Assembly: GCF_001037495.1 (NCBI RefSeq)
Contig: NZ_KQ089822.1
Location: 3,615,938-3,679,937, forward strand
Length of the DNA: 64,000 nt
DNA from: Citrobacter sp. MGH106
GTDB lineage: Bacteria > Pseudomonadota > Gammaproteobacteria > Enterobacterales > Enterobacteriaceae
Direction of reading: 5' to 3'
How positions within the stretch are numbered: the stretch's first letter is position 1; each line of letters starts with the position of its first letter. Below, in pieces: positions 9,727-20,187 of the stretch. The translations under genes and the position numbers were made by a program. The notes below the pieces were generated by a model. It worked only from the letters and a program-made list of their open reading frames with translations, was not told where the DNA came from and did not search any database.

Positions 9727-10956
9727 CTACCCCTGCGGCTGGTTGCTGACCAGCCGCGACATGGTCTCTAACGAATCCGTTCTTAAGATATACAACCGTT
9801 TTAACAGCATTGGGTTATCTCCTGGTTTTACCTTTCCTTTCACCGTGGTCACAGCCATATGAAACCCTGCATCATTCGCCGCCTTCACGGCCGTCACGTT
9901 ATAACCGCCAAACGGATAAGATAGATAAAGAACATGCGGGTTAAATTGCGCCAGCGCCCGACGAGAATGCGCAAAATCAAAAAGAATATTGTGATAGCTA
10001 CGGCTAAGCAGGATCGGTCGGTGATAACCATCCACACGATGTAAAAAATGGGTATGTGACTGGAAGTCGAACACATCCCTGATCTCATTCAGTTCAGAAA
10101 TACTCATAAACTGCAGCGATTTCGGATCCCACTTCTGCGGATGGCGCTTAATACGTGATGAGATAATAAATGCCGTCGCCTTCATTCCATACTGTTTCAG
10201 TACCGGGTATGCATAACGGCTCACCGACTTCAAACCATCATCAAAGGTAATCACTACCGCCCGCGCAGGCAAATTAGAGCGGTTACGCACATAGTCTTCC
10301 AACTGATACAGGGTCAGCGTGGTGTAACCCATATCGCGCAGCCATGTCATCTGGTTGCTGAAAGCGCGTACGGAGGTGGTAGTAGAGGTATGACGAAAAC
10401 GGGTGTTCTCTTCATCACGCAGAATATGGTGATAGGTCAGTACCGGAATACCGTGGTCTTGCTGCGCATCCAGCGCGCTAACGTAGGCCAGCCTGTCACC
10501 AATACGAATTTGGTACCACGTCTGGTTTAGCCTGTCCTTCAATCTGTTAATTATGGGATATCGCAGATTGTCCGCCAGCACGCCAAACGGTGCGCTACCG
10601 GCGTCAGGGGCATTGTAAACAGGTGTCGCTTTCCAGGTAACCAGGTTCTGATTGCTCAGCGGTTTATTGAGATCACCCAGGCCATCTTCCACCTTCTGCC
10701 GCCCCTGTACGCGATCCAGATGGCCTTTATCGATAAACCCTCGGCCAAATCCAAATGTAAATGCGTAATAGTCTTCGCCAGTGGGGATGACTGAGAGGAT
10801 TTGACCTGCGCGAATATGGCCTACCGTCACCATTTTATTGCCAATCTGCGCCCAGACGGCAGCATCTTCAGTAGTTTGCATATAACGAGCAGGCAAAGCG
10901 GCAGCAGCACAACCAGAGAACAGGAACAACAGTATGAGCAGGACGCGCGTAGCCAT
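9727..10956 (-). CDS. yadE: Predicted polysaccharide deacetylase lipoprotein YadE
   Basis: The 409-residue protein begins with a hydrophobic signal ending LFSGC, consistent with a lipoprotein cleavage site. The middle part resembles an SH3-like region. The C-terminal NodB deacetylase domain shows [10 protein letters not shown] (metal Asp), [10 protein letters not shown] (metal His pair) and LSYPFGGYN. It is therefore likely to remove acetyl groups from an envelope polysaccharide; the substrate is not known. It is followed upstream by yadI on the same strand after about 60 bases. Confidence 0.88.
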   Translation of the reverse strand: MATRVLLILLFLFSGCAAAALPARYMQTTEDAAVWAQIGNKMVTVGHIRAGQILSVIPTGEDYYAFTFGFGRGFIDKGHLDRVQGRQKVEDGLGDLNKPLSNQNLVTWKATPVYNAPDAGSAPFGVLADNLRYPIINRLKDRLNQTWYQIRIGDRLAYVSALDAQQDHGIPVLTYHHILRDEENTRFRHTSTTTSVRAFSNQMTWLRDMGYTTLTLYQLEDYVRNRSNLPARAVVITFDDGLKSVSRYAYPVLKQYGMKATAFIISSRIKRHPQKWDPKSLQFMSISELNEIRDVFDFQSHTHFLHRVDGYHRPILLSRSYHNILFDFAHSRRALAQFNPHVLYLSYPFGGYNVTAVKAANDAGFHMAVTTVKGKVKPGDNPMLLKRLYILRTDSLETMSRLVSNQPQG

Positions 10957-11017
10957 ATGAGTTAACCGAGGCGAAGAACCTCAGCTATTGTAGCAAAAGC
11001 ATCATCAATACCAATGA

Positions 11018-11458
11018 TTAATACTCATACAAATCATGCAGTAAAACAAAAGGCGGATTTTTCTGTTGTTGATGCCACAAACTCGTAACGCCAGGGCCTC
11101 CAAGAGAGACTATTTCATCACGAAACGCAGAACTGCTCATCGACTCTCGCGACAAAAGCATTCGCTCCAGCAATGGATAGCTTATCCCGGAAATCACTTC
11201 ACAGGCCGGATGCTTATGACTCATCAACGCGGCCACGCGGTATGGCGCAGAGCCAGCAATATCTGTCAGGAATATCACGCCATCACCAGAATCGGCAGCA
11301 TGCAGAGCATCGCACATCATCCGGCTTAACATATTCGAACTTAGACCATGCCAAAAACTGACCACCTGGCATTGCGCCAGAGGGCCGTACTTTTCTTCCA
11401 GACGATGCAGCATATCCTGTGCGTTATCATCATGACAGGTAATTACCCAACCTAACAT
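11018..11458 (-). CDS. yadI: Predicted PTS EIIA component, mannose family
   Basis: A 146-residue protein matching orphan YadI of E. coli. The N-terminus MLGWVITCHD places His9 as the likely phosphorylated residue, followed by VIFLTDIAGSAPYRVA as in EIIA-Man domains. No EIIB, EIIC or EIID genes are nearby, so the substrate and partner are unknown. A regulatory rather than transport role is possible. Confidence 0.85.
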   Translation of the reverse strand: MLGWVITCHDDNAQDMLHRLEEKYGPLAQCQVVSFWHGLSSNMLSRMMCDALHAADSGDGVIFLTDIAGSAPYRVAALMSHKHPACEVISGISYPLLERMLLSRESMSSSAFRDEIVSLGGPGVTSLWHQQQKNPPFVLLHDLYEY

Positions 11459-11527
11459 TGCCCACCTCCTTAGCAGGCAAGTAGTTTATCAGAGTGATAA
11501 AAACTTAACGGTGATAAACATCAAAGG

Positions 11528-11556
11528 TCTTCCTCTCCCGTGATGGGAGAGGAAGA
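11528..11556 (-). terminator. Hairpin downstream of yadH
   Basis: A perfect 12-bp stem, TCTTCCTCTCCC and GGGAGAGGAAGA around GTGAT, lies 6 bases past the yadH stop. There is only a short T-run on the minus side, so it may stop yadGH transcription or protect its 3' end. Confidence 0.55.
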
Positions 11557-11561
11557 AATAA

Positions 11562-12332
11562 TTAGCTACGTAACCCGCGCCCACGCTGAATCAGGTACCA
11601 GCACAGCAAATAAAATGCCGCGATAAACACCACCAGTACACCGAATGTCGTGACCAGCGGCACATCATGGATGCCCAGGAAGCCGTAGCGGAATCCACTG
11701 ATCATGTAAACAATCGGGTTGAGATGCGACAACCCCTGCCAGAATGGCGGCAACAACGTTAACGAGTAGAAAACGCCCCCCAGGTAGGTCAACGGCGTCA
11801 GTACGAAAGTTGGGATCAGGCTGATGTCGTCAAAGGTTTTGGCAAAGACGGCATTCAATAACCCAGCCAACGAAAACAGAACCGCCGTCAGCACCAGCGT
11901 TAGCGCCACAAAGACCCATGAATGCACCTGGAACGGAACGAAGAACAGTGAAATAGCCGTAACCAATATTCCTACGCACAGGCCGCGCGCCACGCCGCCG
12001 CCGACAAACCCCGTGATGATAACGTGCGTCGGAACCGGTGCGACCAGCAATTCTTCAATGTTACGTTGAAATTTGGCACTAAAGAATGACGACGCTACGT
12101 TGGCGTAGGAGTTAGTGATAACCGCCATCATAATCAGACCCGGCACAATAAATTGCATGTAGCTAAAACCGTGCATTTCACCGATACGCGAACCAATTAA
12201 ATTACCGAAGATAATAAAATAGAGCGTCATGGTGATAACGGGTGGGACCAGAGTCTGGACCCAGATGCGCATAAAACGGTGGATCTCTTTCGCCCAGATA
12301 CTTTTCAGCGCGACCCAGTAAAGCTGCATCAT
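11562..12332 (-). CDS. yadH: ABC-2 type transporter permease YadH
   Basis: A 256-residue integral membrane protein of the ABC-2 permease family with about six predicted hydrophobic segments. It has the conserved NIEELLVAPVP and SFDD-like KTFDDISLIPTFVLTPLTYLGG regions typical of exporter permeases. Its start overlaps the yadG stop by 4 bases, so the two are translationally coupled. The pair forms an exporter; the substrate has not been established. Confidence 0.93.
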   Translation of the reverse strand: MMQLYWVALKSIWAKEIHRFMRIWVQTLVPPVITMTLYFIIFGNLIGSRIGEMHGFSYMQFIVPGLIMMAVITNSYANVASSFFSAKFQRNIEELLVAPVPTHVIITGFVGGGVARGLCVGILVTAISLFFVPFQVHSWVFVALTLVLTAVLFSLAGLLNAVFAKTFDDISLIPTFVLTPLTYLGGVFYSLTLLPPFWQGLSHLNPIVYMISGFRYGFLGIHDVPLVTTFGVLVVFIAAFYLLCWYLIQRGRGLRS

Positions 12333-13255
12333 GCGCGATCTCCTTGCTTTTCATGAACCAGGGAAACGAACAACTCTTCCAGTCGGTTTGCCTTGTTACG
12401 CATACTCAACACCTGAACCCCCTGCGCGCTCAGTTGGGAAAATACGCTGTTAACACCTTGCTCTCTGAGCACTTCGACTTCCAGCGTCGAGGTATCAACC
12501 AGACGGTATTGATATCCTTCCAGCTTGGGCAGCGGACTTTTCGCCGCCAGATCGAGAATAAAGGTCTCGGACTTGAGTTTGGAGAGCAGGTTTTTCATTG
12601 AGGTATTTTCCACCAGCTCGCCATGCTGAATAATGCCAATATTACGGCACAGCATTTCCGCTTCTTCGAGATAGTGTGTTGTCAGAATAATCGTCGTACC
12701 CTTGTCGTTTAAATCCTTTAAAAAACCCCACATTGAGCGACGTAATTCAATATCAACGCCCGCTGTCGGTTCATCGAGGATCAGCAGCTTTGGTTCATGC
12801 ATCAATGCACGGGCAATCATCAGACGGCGCTTCATACCGCCAGACAGCATACGCGCTCGCTCACTACGCTTTTCCCACAGGTCGAGCTGCTTTAAATATA
12901 TTTCACTGCGCTTTACAGCCTCTTTATGCTCAACGCCGTAATACCCCGCCTGATTCACCACGATCTGCTGCACCGTTTCAAACGGGTTAAAGTTAAATTC
13001 CTGCGGTACCAGCCCAAGCTGTCGTTTAGCGTTAACCGTATCTTTTTCAAGATCGTATCCGAAGACGCTAACCCGTCCGGAGCTTTTATTCACCAGGGAA
13101 CTGATAATCCCGATAGTGGTGGACTTCCCTGCGCCATTGGGGCCTAAAAGCGCATAGAAATCACCCGCTTCGACTTGCAAATCTATGCCACGTAGCGCCT
13201 GAACGCCACCGGGATAGGTTTTCTTAAGTTGCTGAAGTTCCAGAGCAATGGTCAT
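12329..13255 (-). CDS. yadG: ABC transporter ATP-binding protein YadG
   Basis: The 308-residue ATPase carries Walker A GPNGAGKST, signature LSGGMKRRL, Walker B LLILDEPTAG with the catalytic Glu, and the H-loop LTTHY. The C-terminal extension after about residue 215 is typical of CcmA-type exporters. It energises YadH, encoded next with a 4-base overlap. It is divergent from can with a 107-base gap holding both promoters. Confidence 0.94.
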   Translation of the reverse strand: MTIALELQQLKKTYPGGVQALRGIDLQVEAGDFYALLGPNGAGKSTTIGIISSLVNKSSGRVSVFGYDLEKDTVNAKRQLGLVPQEFNFNPFETVQQIVVNQAGYYGVEHKEAVKRSEIYLKQLDLWEKRSERARMLSGGMKRRLMIARALMHEPKLLILDEPTAGVDIELRRSMWGFLKDLNDKGTTIILTTHYLEEAEMLCRNIGIIQHGELVENTSMKNLLSKLKSETFILDLAAKSPLPKLEGYQYRLVDTSTLEVEVLREQGVNSVFSQLSAQGVQVLSMRNKANRLEELFVSLVHEKQGDRA

Positions 13256-13362
13256 GGTTTTTTGCTTACCTTACGTTCTGACATTTTATATATAGTTTAA
13301 TTAATCCTGGAGTTACCCTATATTAGCCCATCGCATTTATCTGGCTTCGGGTCGAAACCTCC

Positions 13363-14025
13363 ATGAAAGACATAGATACACTCATCAGCAACAATGCACT
13401 ATGGTCAAAGATGCTGGTAGAAGAGGATCCCGGATTTTTTGAAACGCTGACGCATGCGCAGAATCCACGTTTTCTATGGATTGGATGTTCCGATAGTCGC
13501 GTTCCCGCGGAACGTTTAACCGGTCTTGAGCCGGGCGAATTATTTGTCCACCGTAATGTTGCCAATCTGGTTATTCATACCGATCTGAACTGTCTCTCTG
13601 TCGTTCAGTATGCGGTTGATGTGCTGGAAGTGGAACATATTATTATTTGTGGTCATTACGGATGCGGTGGCGTACAGGCAGCCATTGAAAATACGGAACT
13701 GGGACTGATTGATAACTGGTTGCTGCATATCCGCGATATCTGGTTTAAACACAGCTCTCTGCTGGGTGAGATGCCGCAGGAACGCCGTATTGATACACTG
13801 TGCGAACTGAACGTAATGGAACAGGTGTACAACCTGGGCCACTCAACAATTATGCGGTCCGCCTGGAAACGTGGTCAGAAAGTTACCATTCACGGATGGG
13901 CTTACGGTATTCATGATGGTCTGCTTCGCGATCTGGAAGTTACGGCCACCAGTCGTGAATCACTGGAACAACGCTACAGACAAGGTCTGTCTAACCTCAG
14001 TAAAAAACACATAAACCATAAATAA
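13363..14025 (+). CDS. can: Beta-class carbonic anhydrase
   Basis: Interconverts CO2 and bicarbonate, needed for growth at ambient CO2. The 220-residue protein has the zinc site Cys42-x-Asp44-x-Arg in WIGCSDSR, and the His and Cys of [10 protein letters not shown], as in E. coli Can (yadF). The non-catalytic bicarbonate pocket of this type II group cannot be judged by eye. It is divergent from yadG and convergent with hpt, with a REP pair between. Confidence 0.97.
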   Translation: MKDIDTLISNNALWSKMLVEEDPGFFETLTHAQNPRFLWIGCSDSRVPAERLTGLEPGELFVHRNVANLVIHTDLNCLSVVQYAVDVLEVEHIIICGHYGCGGVQAAIENTELGLIDNWLLHIRDIWFKHSSLLGEMPQERRIDTLCELNVMEQVYNLGHSTIMRSAWKRGQKVTIHGWAYGIHDGLLRDLEVTATSRESLEQRYRQGLSNLSKKHINHK

Positions 14026-14033
14026 CGCAGTAT

Positions 14034-14112
14034 TGCCGGGCGGCGACTCCATCTTATCCGGCCTACGAGGTACATACCTGTAGACCGGATAAGCAGAGCG
14101 CCATCAGGCGCT
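14034..14112. repeat. REP pair (BIME) between can and hpt
   Basis: A REP palindrome TGCCGGGCGGCGAC...TTATCCGGCCTACGAGG is followed by an inverted copy TGTAGACCGGATAAG...GCCATCAGGCG. It sits between convergent genes, the usual BIME location. Confidence 0.85.
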
Positions 14113-14121
14113 CGCACAGAA

Positions 14122-14658
14122 TTACTCGTCCAGCAGCACGACTTTGCCAACATATGGCAGGTGGCGATAACGCTGGGCATAGTCAATGCCGTAGCCGACA
14201 ACGAACTCATCCGGGATAGAGAATCCGATAAACTCAACCGGGACATTCACTTCTCGACGGGAAGGTTTGTCCAACAGCGTACAGATCGCCAGCGATTTCG
14301 GCTCGCGCAGGCTAAGGATTTCACGCACTTTTGACAGCGTGTTGCCGGAGTCGATAATGTCTTCGACAATCAGCACATCCTTACCACGAATATCTTCATC
14401 CAGGTCTTTCAGGATTTTAACATCACGCGTGGTTGACATGCCGCTGCCGTAGCTGGAGGCGGTCATGAAATCGACTTCGTGGGAGACATGCACTTCACGG
14501 CACAGATCTGCCATAAACATAAACGAGCCACGTAACAGCCCGACCAGCACCATGTCACTGCCGCTGTCCTTGTAGCGTTCGTTAATCTGACGCCCGAGTT
14601 CAGCAATACGCGCTTTGATCTCCGCTTCCGGGATCATGACTTCTACAGTATGTTTCAT
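14122..14658 (-). CDS. hpt: Hypoxanthine phosphoribosyltransferase
   Basis: Salvages hypoxanthine (and guanine) to nucleotides using PRPP. The 178-residue protein matches E. coli Hpt nearly residue for residue. The PRPP-binding loop is [13 protein letters not shown], and [11 protein letters not shown] and [13 protein letters not shown] form the remaining active site. It is transcribed away from its 236-base upstream gap, where K-12 has gcd on the far side; here cueO follows instead. Confidence 0.97.
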   Translation of the reverse strand: MKHTVEVMIPEAEIKARIAELGRQINERYKDSGSDMVLVGLLRGSFMFMADLCREVHVSHEVDFMTASSYGSGMSTTRDVKILKDLDEDIRGKDVLIVEDIIDSGNTLSKVREILSLREPKSLAICTLLDKPSRREVNVPVEFIGFSIPDEFVVGYGIDYAQRYRHLPYVGKVVLLDE

Positions 14659-14860
14659 AAAAAATATAACTCACTGATTTTTATCAGTTAACACATCATG
14701 CAAATCGAAAGAAAGCGCTTATGTTGATACACCGACTGACAGACGGTGGCTCGCACTAACCACAAAACTTGCGACAGCATACAAACAATTCAGTGGGTGA
14801 AGTATACCAGTAAAGAAGCCGCGTTCCTCTGATAGTTAGCAGGATTGTCGGTATGTTAAT

Positions 14861-14887
14861 CGCCGGACGGTAATTCCATCCGGCAAT
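14861..14887. repeat. Single REP-like hairpin downstream of cueO
   Basis: CGCCGGACGGTAATTCCATCCGGCAATG forms a short REP-type hairpin 8 bases past the cueO stop. It lies where the gcd gene is found in K-12. Confidence 0.6.
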
Positions 14888-14894
14888 GAAACCC

Positions 14895-16475
14895 TTACAC
14901 AGTAAAGCCGAGCATCATACCAGTATCTTCATGCTCCAGCAGATGGCAGTGCGCCATGTAGGCATTTTCTTTTGGCGCGTCGTGGTCAAACTTCACCAGT
15001 ACCTCGCTGACACCACCTTCGACACGTACTGTGTCCTTCCAGCCTGCGCGATGCGCGGCTGGCGCTTTACCGTTCTCTGACAAAATGCGGAACTGAGTAC
15101 CGTGAATGTGGAACGGATGCAGCATCATGTCCCCTTGCCCGGAAATCACCCAGCGTTCATGCTGACCTTTCGTTGCCGCAAACATGGGTTTATTCATATC
15201 AAATGCCTGGCCATTGATCCGGTTGGCATTATGGAAATCAAACTTCCCGCCATGTTTCATATTACCCATATTACCGTGGTTCATATTACCGTGGTTCATA
15301 CCGTCGTTATCCATATGCCCCATCATCTGCCCATGCCCCATTCCCGTCATGGCCTGTTCGCCATACTTCTGCATCAGCATTTGCATTCCCATCATGTCGA
15401 GCATCGGATCCATTGATAGTTGCAGTTTGCGCACAGTCAGGCCATCAAGCGAAGGCAGTGATGGCATTGTCGTCAGCGTATCCGGCAGCGTACCGGAAGC
15501 AGTAATAAGGAGCGGCTGAATGCGCATCACAGGATGCGGCTTATCAAATGGCGCTATAGCCATCCCCATTTGAGTCACGGGTAAGGTCAGCAGATCGAAG
15601 GCTTTACCGTCGCTAATATCCACCAGCACTTCAAAGCGTTCGCCCATCAGCATAGGAAGTTCAGTAACTTTAACCGGCTCAGCCAACAGTCCACCATCGC
15701 TGGCAATAACATACAGAGGGCGATTATCGCTGGCAGCCACGTTAAGCGAGCGAGCGTTACAACCGTTTAGCAAACGCAGACGTAACCACCCACGCGGCGC
15801 GGAATGCTGCGGATAAATTGCACCATTGGTCAGCAGCGTATCACCAAACCAACCCACGGCGGCTGTCATCATATCCAGTTGATAGTTAACTTGTCCGTCG
15901 GCAGAAAATTGTTTGTCCTGAATAATCACCGGAACATCATCAATTCCCCACTGCTTCGGCAACATCAGTTTGCGGATGTCATCGTCTTCAATCAGCACCA
16001 GTCCAGCCAGCCCCATCGCCACCTGACGGCCCGTTTTCCCGTGTTGGTGCGGGTGGAACCAGCAGGTTGCTGCCCGTTGATCGGGGATGAAGGTTACGGA
16101 ACGTTTTCCGCCCGCCGGAATAATCCCTTGCGGGCCACCGTCGACTTCGCCAGGTATCTCCAGTCCGTGCCAGTGTAATGTGGTCTCTTCAGCCAACTGA
16201 TTATAGATATCAACGGTCACCGACTTGCCTTTATGCAGTTTCACCGCAGGTCCAAGTAAATTACCGTTATATCCCCAGGTTGTAGCGGTTTTACCGCCGA
16301 AGGTCGATTGCCCAGCCTTAACGATCAGTTGCATACGATTAGAGGCATCCGCCGTTAACAGGTCTGGAACAGGCAACACGGGACGGTCGGCCGCAAAAAC
16401 AGTACGACTCCAGAGAGGTAACGCTGACGCGACGCCCAGCGCCACGGAGTACTTTAAAAAGTCACGACGTTGCAT
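14895..16475 (-). CDS. cueO: Multicopper (cuprous) oxidase CueO
   Basis: Periplasmic enzyme that oxidises Cu(I) to the less toxic Cu(II). The 526-residue precursor starts with a twin-arginine signal [10 protein letters not shown]. Copper ligands are seen in [20 protein letters not shown] and [13 protein letters not shown] (type 1 site). The methionine- and histidine-rich insert at about residues 365-410, which contains [11 protein letters not shown] and repeated MNHGN units, is about 10 residues longer than in K-12. The ATG at 16475 is chosen because AAGGAAG lies 5 bases upstream. A CueR-type promoter precedes it. Confidence 0.96.
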   Translation of the reverse strand: MQRRDFLKYSVALGVASALPLWSRTVFAADRPVLPVPDLLTADASNRMQLIVKAGQSTFGGKTATTWGYNGNLLGPAVKLHKGKSVTVDIYNQLAEETTLHWHGLEIPGEVDGGPQGIIPAGGKRSVTFIPDQRAATCWFHPHQHGKTGRQVAMGLAGLVLIEDDDIRKLMLPKQWGIDDVPVIIQDKQFSADGQVNYQLDMMTAAVGWFGDTLLTNGAIYPQHSAPRGWLRLRLLNGCNARSLNVAASDNRPLYVIASDGGLLAEPVKVTELPMLMGERFEVLVDISDGKAFDLLTLPVTQMGMAIAPFDKPHPVMRIQPLLITASGTLPDTLTTMPSLPSLDGLTVRKLQLSMDPMLDMMGMQMLMQKYGEQAMTGMGHGQMMGHMDNDGMNHGNMNHGNMGNMKHGGKFDFHNANRINGQAFDMNKPMFAATKGQHERWVISGQGDMMLHPFHIHGTQFRILSENGKAPAAHRAGWKDTVRVEGGVSEVLVKFDHDAPKENAYMAHCHLLEHEDTGMMLGFTV

Positions 16476-16518
16476 AATCACTTCCTTATATTCAGCAGCT
16501 TAAGCAGGCTATCTTTTA

Positions 16519-16549
16519 AGCATAAGCCCTCCCCTTACGGGAAGGTCAA
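16519..16549 (-). promoter_or_regulatory. CueR-type cueO promoter
   Basis: On the minus strand -35 TTGACC and -10 TATGCT are 19 bases apart, the long spacer typical of MerR-family regulation. The spacer holds the dyad CCTTCCC-GTAAG-GGGAGGG, resembling the CueR operator of cueO and copA. Copper induction is inferred. Confidence 0.85.
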
Positions 16550-16628
16550 GTGAACGGCTGATAATAAAGGTCGTCGCTTCGCTCACAGTATGCTAACGTT
16601 TAATTTCCGTGATGCAGTGGTAGAAGCA

Positions 16629-16976
16629 ATGAAGACGTTTTTCAGAACAGTGTTGTTCGGCAGCCTGATGGCCGTATGCGCAAACAGCTACGCGCTTAGC
16701 GAGTCCGAAGCCGAAGATATGGCCGATTTAACGGCAGTTTTTGTTTTTCTGAAAAATGACTGTGGATACCAGAATTTGCCCAACGGGCAGATCCGACGCG
16801 CACTGGTCTTTTTTGCCCAACAGAACCAGTGGGACCTCAGTAATTACGACACCTTCGATATGAAATCACTCGGTGAAGACAGTTATCGCGATTTGAGCGG
16901 TATTGGTATTCCGGTCGCAAAAAAATGCAAAGCGCTGGCACGAGATTCCCTGAGCCTGTTGGCCTACGTTAAATAA
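16629..16976 (+). CDS. yacC: Pilotin-like (PulS/OutS family) protein YacC
   Basis: A 115-residue protein with a signal peptide ending at about SYALS, so periplasmic. It contains two cysteines (NDCGYQNL and AKKCKAL) that probably form a disulfide, as in the secretin pilotin family. A T2SS secretin partner is not in this window and its role is not proven. The ATG at 16629 gives the E. coli length; an upstream in-frame ATG at 16590 lacks support. In K-12 the next genes are speE-speD, which are missing here. Confidence 0.85.
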   Translation: MKTFFRTVLFGSLMAVCANSYALSESEAEDMADLTAVFVFLKNDCGYQNLPNGQIRRALVFFAQQNQWDLSNYDTFDMKSLGEDSYRDLSGIGIPVAKKCKALARDSLSLLAYVK

Positions 16977-16982
16977 TGTGAA

Positions 16983-17013
16983 GCCGGATGGCGGCACAAG
17001 TGCCTTATCCGGC
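16983..17013. repeat. REP hairpin between yacC and yacL
   Basis: GCCGGATGGCGGCACAAG and TGCCTTATCCGGC form a REP palindrome in the 61-base gap of two convergent genes. It is the only sequence where K-12 has speE and speD. Confidence 0.8.
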
Positions 17014-17037
17014 AGGTAAAGACTCATCTGGCGTTAA

Positions 17038-17403
17038 TCATTTCCCCTGCTGTACAAATTCGCGATATGCCGCCACGACCTGAAGAAAATCCTCTACGCC
17101 ACACAGCGAAAAGCTCTCTTCGTCGTAGTAATTCATCCCTTCTTCCATTTCGTCGCCCGTGAACTCCAGTTGGTTGGCACGCACCATCACCTCTTCGCCA
17201 TCCAGCCAGAGCGTGTATTCATGCCCTGCCCGTTGCCAGGAACGTTCACTGCCTTTTACCGCACGTGCCGCCTGTTCCACTTCATCAAGTAAGGCCAGGT
17301 TCTCTTTCACTTCTTCATTAAACCAGTGCCCCACTACTTCGTGGCCCATGGACATACGCACTTTTACCACTCCGGTAATATCGCGCAGAAATTCGTAATC
17401 CAT
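17038..17403 (-). CDS. yacL: Conserved protein YacL (UPF0231)
   Basis: A 121-residue acidic protein of unknown function conserved in enterobacteria. No membrane segment or known catalytic motif is seen; it has the conserved [21 protein letters not shown] and [15 protein letters not shown] stretches. The ATG at 17403 gives [11 protein letters not shown] as in E. coli; the frame extends 8 codons upstream without support. It lies downstream of acnB on the same strand, separated by a strong terminator. Confidence 0.85.
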   Translation of the reverse strand: MDYEFLRDITGVVKVRMSMGHEVVGHWFNEEVKENLALLDEVEQAARAVKGSERSWQRAGHEYTLWLDGEEVMVRANQLEFTGDEMEEGMNYYDEESFSLCGVEDFLQVVAAYREFVQQGK

Positions 17404-17510
17404 AATGTGTTCCTCTACTCCCGGCAATGCGCCAATACCGCATTGCGCCTATGCTGTAATTATCGCAGCACAACGAAAGAAAAAAAGCAGAGCAGGCATA
17501 AGGATTGGAA

Positions 17511-17546
17511 ATAAAAATGCCCGGTAACGCAAGGTTTACCGGGCAT
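17511..17546 (-). terminator. acnB terminator
   Basis: An 11-bp perfect stem, ATGCCCGGTAA and TTACCGGGCAT, is followed on the minus strand by TTTTTAT. This is a strong intrinsic terminator about 45 bases past the acnB stop. Confidence 0.85.
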
Positions 17547-17589
17547 TGGTGAGTTTGTGCACAAAAATCAGGTGCAGCAGCTTATGGCG

Positions 17590-20187
17590 TTACACCGCCG
17601 TCTGGAAAATCACGCTATCCGCTTTCTCGGTGTACTGAGAAAGTTGGTCAAAGTTCAGATAACGGTAAGTATCCACGGCCGTTTTATCCACCTGTGCCAC
17701 ATAGTTCTGGTACTCTTCCGGCGTTGGCAGTTTACCAATAAGCGCCGCAACAGCCGCCAGCTCAGCAGAAGCCAGGAAGACGTTAGCACCAGTACCCAGA
17801 CGGTTCGGGAAGTTACGGGTAGAGGTAGAAACTACCGTCGCGCCATCAGCCACACGCGCCTGGTTACCCATGCACAGTGAACAGCCAGGGATCTCGATAC
17901 GCGCCCCGCTCTTACCAAAGACGCTGTAGTAGCCTTCTTCAGTCAATTGCGCGGCATCCATACGGGTTGGCGGAGCCACCCACAGGCGCGTCGGCAGTTG
18001 GCCTTTATGCGCATCCAGCAGTTTACCTGCCGCACGGAAGTGACCGATGTTAGTCATGCAGGAACCGATGAACACTTCGTCGATCTTCTCGCCCTGCACG
18101 TCAGACAGCAGACGCGCATCGTCCGGATCGTTCGGCGCGCACAGGATTGGCTCTTTGATATCAGCCAGATCGATATCGATCACTGCCGCATATTCGGCGT
18201 CAGCATCGCCTTCCAGCAGTTGCGGATCGGCCAGCCATTTTTCCATACCCTGAATACGACGCTCCAGCGTACGGCGATCGCCGTAACCTTCTGCGATCAT
18301 CCACTTCAGCAGAACGATGTTAGAGCTGAGGTATTCAATGATCGGCTCTTTGTTCAGCTTGATGGTACAGCCCGCAGCGGAACGCTCAGCAGAGGCATCG
18401 GTCAGCTCAAACGCCTGTTCAACTTTCAGATCCGGCAGACCTTCGATTTCCAGAATGCGACCAGAGAAGATGTTTTTCTTACCTTTCTTCTCAACGGTCA
18501 GCAGACCCTGTTTGATCGCGTACAGCGGAATGGCGTGAACCAGGTCGCGCAGGGTGATACCCGGCTGCATTTTGCCTTTGAAACGCACCAGAACGGATTC
18601 CGGCATATCCAGTGGCATTACACCAGTCGCAGCAGCAAACGCTACCAGGCCAGAGCCTGCCGGGAAGGAGATACCGATCGGGAAACGGGTATGAGAGTCA
18701 CCACCAGTACCCACGGTATCCGGCAGCAGCATGCGGTTCAGCCAGGAGTGGATAACACCATCGCCCGGACGAAGCGATACGCCGCCACGGTTCATGATGA
18801 AGTCAGGCAGTGTATGGTGCGTGGTCACGTCTACCGGCTTCGGATACGCCGCGGTATGACAGAACGACTGCATAACCAGATCTGAAGAAAAGCCCAGACA
18901 CGCCAGATCTTTCAGTTCATCACGGGTCATTGGGCCGGTGGTATCCTGAGAACCTACGGAGGTCATCTTCGGTTCGCAGTACGCGCCCGGACGGACACCT
19001 TTCACGCCACAAGCGCGACCAACCATTTTCTGTGCCAGAGAGAAGCCACGGCTGCTTTCAGCCACATCTTTCGCCTGACGGAATACGTCGCTGTGCGGCA
19101 GACCAAGCGCCTCACGCGCTTTGGTTGTCAGGCCACGGCCGATAATCAACGGAATACGGCCACCGGCACGCACTTCGTCGATCAGTACTTCAGTTTTCAG
19201 CTCAAAGCTTGCCAGCAGTTCACCTGTTGCGTGGTTACGCACTTCACCTTTGAACGGGTAAACGTCAATCACATCGCCCATGTTCAGGTTAGACACATCG
19301 ACTTCGATTGGCAGTGCGCCCGCATCTTCCATGGTATTGAAGAAGATGGGCGCAATTTTGCCGCCGAGACACAAACCGCCGCCGCGCTTGTTCGGGACAT
19401 GAGGAATATCATCGCCCATGAACCACAACACGGAGTTGGTTGCAGATTTACGTGAAGAACCGGTGCCGACAACATCACCTACGTAAGCCAGCGGGTAACC
19501 TTTTTTCTGCAACTCTTCGATCTGTTTGATCGGGCCAACGCTGCCCGGCTGATCCGGCTCGATACCTTCACGGGCGTTTTTCAGCATTGCCAGAGCGTGC
19601 AGAGGGATATCCGGACGAGACCAGGCATCCGGCGCCGGGGACAGGTCATCGGTGTTGGTTTCACCCGTCACTTTAAACACGGTAACGGTGATTTTCTCAG
19701 CCAGTGCAGGCCGATTCAGGAACCATTCTGCATCAGCCCAGGATTGCATCACCTGCCTTGCATATTCGTTGCCTGCTTTGGCTTTCTCTTCTACATCATA
19801 GAAATTATCGAACATCAGCAGTGTTGAAGAGAGGGCTTTGGCGGCAATCGGCGCCAGTTTTGCATCATCCAGAGCATCAATCAGCGGATGAATGTTGTAA
19901 CCACCCTGCATAGTACCCAGCAGTTCAATGGCTTTTTCTGGTGTCACCAGCGGGGAGGTTGTGTCGCCTTTCGCGACAGCGGCAAGAAAACCGGCTTTTA
20001 CATAAGCGGCTTCATCTACGCCAGGAGGAACGCGGTTGATCAACAGGTCTAACAGGAATTCTTCTTCGCCCACAGGCGGAGTCTTCAGCAGCTCGACAAG
20101 TGCGGCCATTTGGGTTGCATCTAAAGGTTTTGGCACAATCCCAAGGGCGGCACGCTCAGCTACGTGCTTACGGTATTCTTCTAGCAC
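17590..20187 (-). CDS. acnB: Aconitate hydratase B
   Basis: Main TCA-cycle aconitase, also 2-methylisocitrate dehydratase, and in its apo form an mRNA-binding regulator. The 865-residue protein has the AcnB-specific N-terminal HEAT-like domain, then the swivel domain, then the catalytic core. The cluster cysteines are visible in [13 protein letters not shown] and [12 protein letters not shown]. It is monocistronic, with a terminator after it and a 432-base regulatory gap before yacH. Confidence 0.98.
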   Translation of the reverse strand: MLEEYRKHVAERAALGIVPKPLDATQMAALVELLKTPPVGEEEFLLDLLINRVPPGVDEAAYVKAGFLAAVAKGDTTSPLVTPEKAIELLGTMQGGYNIHPLIDALDDAKLAPIAAKALSSTLLMFDNFYDVEEKAKAGNEYARQVMQSWADAEWFLNRPALAEKITVTVFKVTGETNTDDLSPAPDAWSRPDIPLHALAMLKNAREGIEPDQPGSVGPIKQIEELQKKGYPLAYVGDVVGTGSSRKSATNSVLWFMGDDIPHVPNKRGGGLCLGGKIAPIFFNTMEDAGALPIEVDVSNLNMGDVIDVYPFKGEVRNHATGELLASFELKTEVLIDEVRAGGRIPLIIGRGLTTKAREALGLPHSDVFRQAKDVAESSRGFSLAQKMVGRACGVKGVRPGAYCEPKMTSVGSQDTTGPMTRDELKDLACLGFSSDLVMQSFCHTAAYPKPVDVTTHHTLPDFIMNRGGVSLRPGDGVIHSWLNRMLLPDTVGTGGDSHTRFPIGISFPAGSGLVAFAAATGVMPLDMPESVLVRFKGKMQPGITLRDLVHAIPLYAIKQGLLTVEKKGKKNIFSGRILEIEGLPDLKVEQAFELTDASAERSAAGCTIKLNKEPIIEYLSSNIVLLKWMIAEGYGDRRTLERRIQGMEKWLADPQLLEGDADAEYAAVIDIDLADIKEPILCAPNDPDDARLLSDVQGEKIDEVFIGSCMTNIGHFRAAGKLLDAHKGQLPTRLWVAPPTRMDAAQLTEEGYYSVFGKSGARIEIPGCSLCMGNQARVADGATVVSTSTRNFPNRLGTGANVFLASAELAAVAALIGKLPTPEEYQNYVAQVDKTAVDTYRYLNFDQLSQYTEKADSVIFQTAV

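Noticed and set aside
9734-9756. Hairpin GCGGCTGGT/ACCAGCCGC near the end of panD
   Set aside because: It lies inside the yadE coding sequence and has no T-tract on either side, so I did not call a terminator.
17947-18885. A 312-codon open frame opposite acnB
   Set aside because: Antisense shadow of acnB with a composition typical of such frames and no homology that I recognise.
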